A stretch of 64,000 nt of DNA, from assembly GCA_000750105.3 (NCBI GenBank), contig JPHH03000022.1, positions 186,001 through 250,000 of the forward strand, read 5' to 3'. Below the pieces are notes generated by a model, which saw nothing but the letters and a program-made list of their open reading frames with translations, was not told the DNA's origin and searched no databases. This document shows positions 61,125 through 64,000 of the stretch, piece after piece; within the stretch, counting starts at the first letter, position 1; every line of letters starts with the position of its first letter. This DNA comes from Tolypocladium sp. Sup5 PDA-1. Lineage: Eukaryota > Ascomycota > Sordariomycetes > Hypocreales > Ophiocordycipitaceae. The translations under genes and the position numbers were made by a program.

Positions 61125-61708
61125 GCGGTCGTGATCTGACCAGGACGATTCGAGGCTTGAAACGGTGACGGCGAGTGGACAGGTCGGTTAAACTGCCGCG
61201 AGGGCCCTTGCCGGAAACACACAATTGGAAGCACAGAACGGACGGGAGGAGATACGGTACTTGTTTGGAGAAGTTGGTTGTGTGTTTAGATGAACGTGAT
61301 CAAATCGGTCAGAGCGTCACTCATCATTGGGTTTGTGCAATTTAGAAGGACAAGCGGGCCTTTACTAAGTACGGCGGTCAATGTGGGCAAAACCATATAC
61401 GAGTATTGCCGGAGATCTAAGGCGCAGCTCGTGCTTATTTGGGACCGATGTCCCGTCTGCTTCCCGATGATCCAGACTTACATCCAAGGCACCTCTCAAT
61501 GCCTCCCAGCTCCTGAGGCAGCCCTAGCCAGGAGACTACATGTACGTGCGAACGAAGACTACAGTTCGCAAAATTAGTACCGCCTTGGATCGCATCGTGG
61601 GCTCGGGCCGGTGCTGGATGATCTTTTGCACGTCCAGTCAGAAGACAAAGGCGAAATCTTGCTGATACCACGGATGCCGCAGAGGCTCGAGACATACAGG
61701 GTAGTCGT
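61125..61708. other. Intergenic region downstream of the S66 gene
   Basis: No gene supported. It probably contains the 3' UTR of the minus-strand peptidase gene. Confidence 0.45.
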
Positions 61709-62788
61709 CTACACAACTCCAGGTTCAATCACAGCGAACGAGTCCCTCTCTGAGTCCAGCTCCGCCAATGCATCGTACGGCAATGTCACCATCGGCGTGG
61801 TATGCCCAAAGTCCACGCCAAACAAGATGGGAAACTTCTTCTCTGCCAGACGCCCCTCGCAAAGAAGACCCGTGATGATGTCGGCATAGTCCTGTCTCTG
61901 CTTCTCAGAGTCGTAGCCAAACGGCCTTCCAACCACTAGACCCGCCGCGTCCTCAAACACTCCACCCGCAATCAAGTCGGCAAAGCCTGCTTGCACTCGA
62001 TTCGGAGGATTGCCCGCATCCTGGTCGTCCGCCGTCGCAGTCTCAATGAAGACAATTTTGCCACGCCAGTCCGGGGCAATGGCGCGCACGCCTTGTAGGC
62101 GCGCAATGACGGTTAAACAGCCTCCAAAGAGTCTACCCTGACTCTTTCCGTGCCGTAGCCATGTCCACGGTGGTGTTGGAGCGACCGGCGCTGGTTTCGT
62201 CGAAGCAGGTTCCTGGAAGAAATGGGGCGCCCTAGGTGCGTATGTCACCGACCGAGGGATCTCGCCGAGCCGTTCTCGCGACGCAATCGCACGGAATAGA
62301 TTGCTCTCGCAGAATGCTAGCGGCGACGTCTTGTCGTCGATGAGGCTCGCTTCGCCGAGCTCTGGGATTGCGCCCGGTCCGTAGAACGTGCGCAGCCCCG
62401 TCAACGCATGCAGAAACCAATGCAGGCCAGAGATGTCCGAGTAGCCCACCACAATCTTGGGGTTCTCGCGGATGATGCCATGCAGTTCAGTGTCAGCAAT
62501 GAGAGCTGGCAGTAGTTCGGTGAAGGTGGTTCCCCCAATCGTGCAGATAATAGCCGAGATATTCTTATCCGAAAACGCGGCGCGGATTTCGGAAAGTCGG
62601 TTCGAGATAGAGGACTGAATGCCGGTGTCTTCACCGAAGAAGGTACGGATGTTATAGCCTCGTGCTTTGAGCACAGCGGTTGCCCGCGTCATGACGTCTG
62701 GAAGCACATTGTTGAGGCGCTCTGATGGTGATATGAATGCTATCGTGTCGCCTGGCTGTAGCGCCTTCGGTATTATGGCAGGGGCCAT
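61709..62788 (-). CDS. Peptidase family S66 protein (LD-carboxypeptidase / MccF-like)
   Basis: A single-exon frame from ATG 62788 encodes 359 residues. The start PKALQPGDTIAFISPSE is the classical S66 N terminus. The nucleophile is Ser117 in VVGYSDISGLHWF, matching the Ser115/Ser118 positions of bacterial LdcA and MccF. Glu249 (KIVFIETATADD) and His329 (FGVDFGHTTP) complete the triad, so the protein should be active. Bacterial relatives cut LD-peptide bonds in peptidoglycan stem peptides or inactivate microcin C7-type nucleotide peptides; in a fungus the substrate is unknown, with detoxification of bacterial peptides a possibility. No signal peptide, so cytosolic. The frame extends upstream to 62995, but the upstream stretch looks non-coding. 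No introns, which is compatible with acquisition from bacteria but does not prove it. Confidence 0.92.
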   Translation of the reverse strand: MAPAIIPKALQPGDTIAFISPSERLNNVLPDVMTRATAVLKARGYNIRTFFGEDTGIQSSISNRLSEIRAAFSDKNISAIICTIGGTTFTELLPALIADTELHGIIRENPKIVVGYSDISGLHWFLHALTGLRTFYGPGAIPELGEASLIDDKTSPLAFCESNLFRAIASRERLGEIPRSVTYAPRAPHFFQEPASTKPAPVAPTPPWTWLRHGKSQGRLFGGCLTVIARLQGVRAIAPDWRGKIVFIETATADDQDAGNPPNRVQAGFADLIAGGVFEDAAGLVVGRPFGYDSEKQRQDYADIITGLLCEGRLAEKKFPILFGVDFGHTTPMVTLPYDALAELDSERDSFAVIEPGVV

Positions 62789-64000
62789 TTTGTACTGAAT
62801 AATTAACGTGGACAGACTTCTTTTGGGGCACGAGAGAAGCCTGGCCTTTTGTCTACGGAGTATATTATTAATGGTCACGCCCTTGACTTGACACCCGCGA
62901 GGTCTATAACTTGGGTTATAAGTAATGCTCCGATAGGGTTTAGTGGTCACGCCATTTAACTTGACCCCCACATGCGAGTGATTATGCGGAAGCAAATATT
63001 GTACTCCGTACGGAGTACATGATTCACAGATTCAATCGGAAGCCACAGTTCCCTTGGGAATCTAACCAAAACGTCACAAATCGGGGCTCTGGCTCTAAGA
63101 TCACAGGCTGTGGCTGGGTCAGGGCCGATGCAGCAATCCAGACCGACGACGCACTCTCTCCAATAATAGGAGAGAAAACTGCAGTGCTGGTTTGCTGTTT
63201 ACATTCAGTCCCCCTGAATCTTTATAGCGAACAGACGAGATGTGCGCTTTCAACTCCTGGGGCCGATGACATTGCCCTGCTTGCTTGCCGGCACATGTAC
63301 CAGGAAGGGCTGGAAATGTTGGCCCAAACTATACCGGGAGTGGCATGTGAAAATTAGGTGCCGTTGATATGTTTTGCCCCGTCGTGGCAGCGGGAACTGG
63401 CTTCGATCGACGAAGAAAGGCAGTCTGCGGGTGCCCATCCGATGCTGCCCTGCCTGTGACTGACAGCCAGTTATATTTGCTGCCATTTCCGCATCGGGCG
63501 CGAACAGACTGGCTGGCGGCTTGGCTTCCGCGGGCTGGGGGCTCAACGGATAGGATATGCCGATTCATGCCTCCCATGTGGTGAGCGAATCGGACTCGGC
63601 GGGTTGCCTGCCTGCTGGCTTGCTCGATGGCGGCTTATCGGAGGCCCCTGTCACCCGCCGTCCGGTTGAGGGCTCCCCGTCCGTCGTCTTGCCCGCCAGC
63701 TGAGCATTGCAGTTCCGTCAGGCTGGTGGTCGGTAATCAAGCCAGCTGGCCTGCACGTCTGGCTCGAGATGGTGGCGTGGCTGCAGATGTCCCCGTGGAG
63801 CGGTGTCGCGAGGCCGGTTCAGCTCGCGCCAAGCAGCTGCAGGCGGCCCGATCGGGAGCGCTGCAGCTGAAAAAAGCAAGCTGCCATGCCGAAGCGAGGG
63901 AAAAGCAACGTTGACTGCTGGCGGCGTCCAGACGTTGACTCGTCCAGGCCAGTCCAAGGCCTCGTCTGTCGACGGGACGGGCGAGGGCCGCCCGCTCCGG
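62789..64000. other. Intergenic region at the window end
   Basis: No gene supported. It carries a partial motif at 62853-62864 and the longest perfect copy of the dispersed palindrome, 18 bp at 63001-63018. Confidence 0.45.
63001..63018. repeat. 18-bp perfect palindrome GTACTCCGTACGGAGTAC
   Basis: This is the full-length form of a motif that recurs in shorter or variant form about two dozen times in the window, always outside the called exons. Confidence 0.9.

Noticed and set aside
1..64000. tRNA, rRNA and CRISPR arrays
   Set aside because: I looked for T-loop-like GTTCGA blocks and regularly spaced direct repeats; no candidate folded into a clover-leaf by eye, and the repeats seen are simple tandem or palindromic.

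Overview
The window looks like nuclear chromosomal DNA of a filamentous ascomycete, probably a Sordariomycete and perhaps of the order Hypocreales. The evidence is gene structure: genes stand alone, most are split by short introns (52-207 nt) with GT..AG ends and CTAAC-type branch sites, several leaders are pyrimidine-rich, and the proteins are fungal families (Rad30 polymerase, Nmd5-type importin, Isn1 nucleotidase, Hal4-type kinase, RfeG-like factor, cAMP-receptor-like GPCR). There are no operons. The order assignment is inference; no rRNA or other marker gene is present.

Layout. 1-4.1 kb: a four-exon methyltransferase-like gene (+). 7.2-8.7 kb: a seven-helix GPCR (-). 12.7-13.2 kb: a weak two-exon small gene (-). 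14.2-15.8 kb: a decayed Ty1/copia retrotransposon with a frameshifted gag and a possible LTR start. 16.9-17.9 kb: a cysteine-rich single-pass membrane protein (+). 18.3-20.4 kb: DNA polymerase eta (+). 23.7-25.1 kb: an RfeG-like glutamine-rich factor (+). 27.2-27.9 kb: a fungal protein of unknown function (-). 32.6-36.4 kb: a nine-exon importin (+). 37.4-39.1 kb: IMP-specific 5'-nucleotidase (+). 41.6-44.2 kb: a Hal4/Sat4-type kinase (-). 44.2-53.3 kb: a 9-kb stretch with no supportable gene. 53.3-53.7 kb: a small conserved-looking hypothetical (+). 55.1-56.9 kb: a cytochrome P450 (-). 60.9-61.1 kb: a cysteine-rich frame without a start codon. 61.7-62.8 kb: a family S66 LD-carboxypeptidase-like protein (-).

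The genes do not form one pathway. They are housekeeping or signalling genes (translesion synthesis, nuclear import, purine nucleotide catabolism, ion-transport kinase, nutrient or cAMP-type sensing) mixed with accessory-type genes (P450, S66 peptidase, cysteine-rich proteins). The P450 has no recognisable biosynthetic cluster around it.

The most striking unexplained pattern is a dispersed family of short palindromic motifs built on GTACTCCGTACGGAGTAC and its variant GTACTTCGTACGAAGTAC. I found about two dozen copies, all outside the exons I called. Other notable points are two adjacent perfect hairpins near 51.6 kb, an in-frame stop-free intron in the RfeG-like gene, the S66 peptidase with an intact Ser-Glu-His set, and a P450 lacking the usual I-helix acid. 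Exon boundaries were derived by hand from splice signals and reading-frame continuity.
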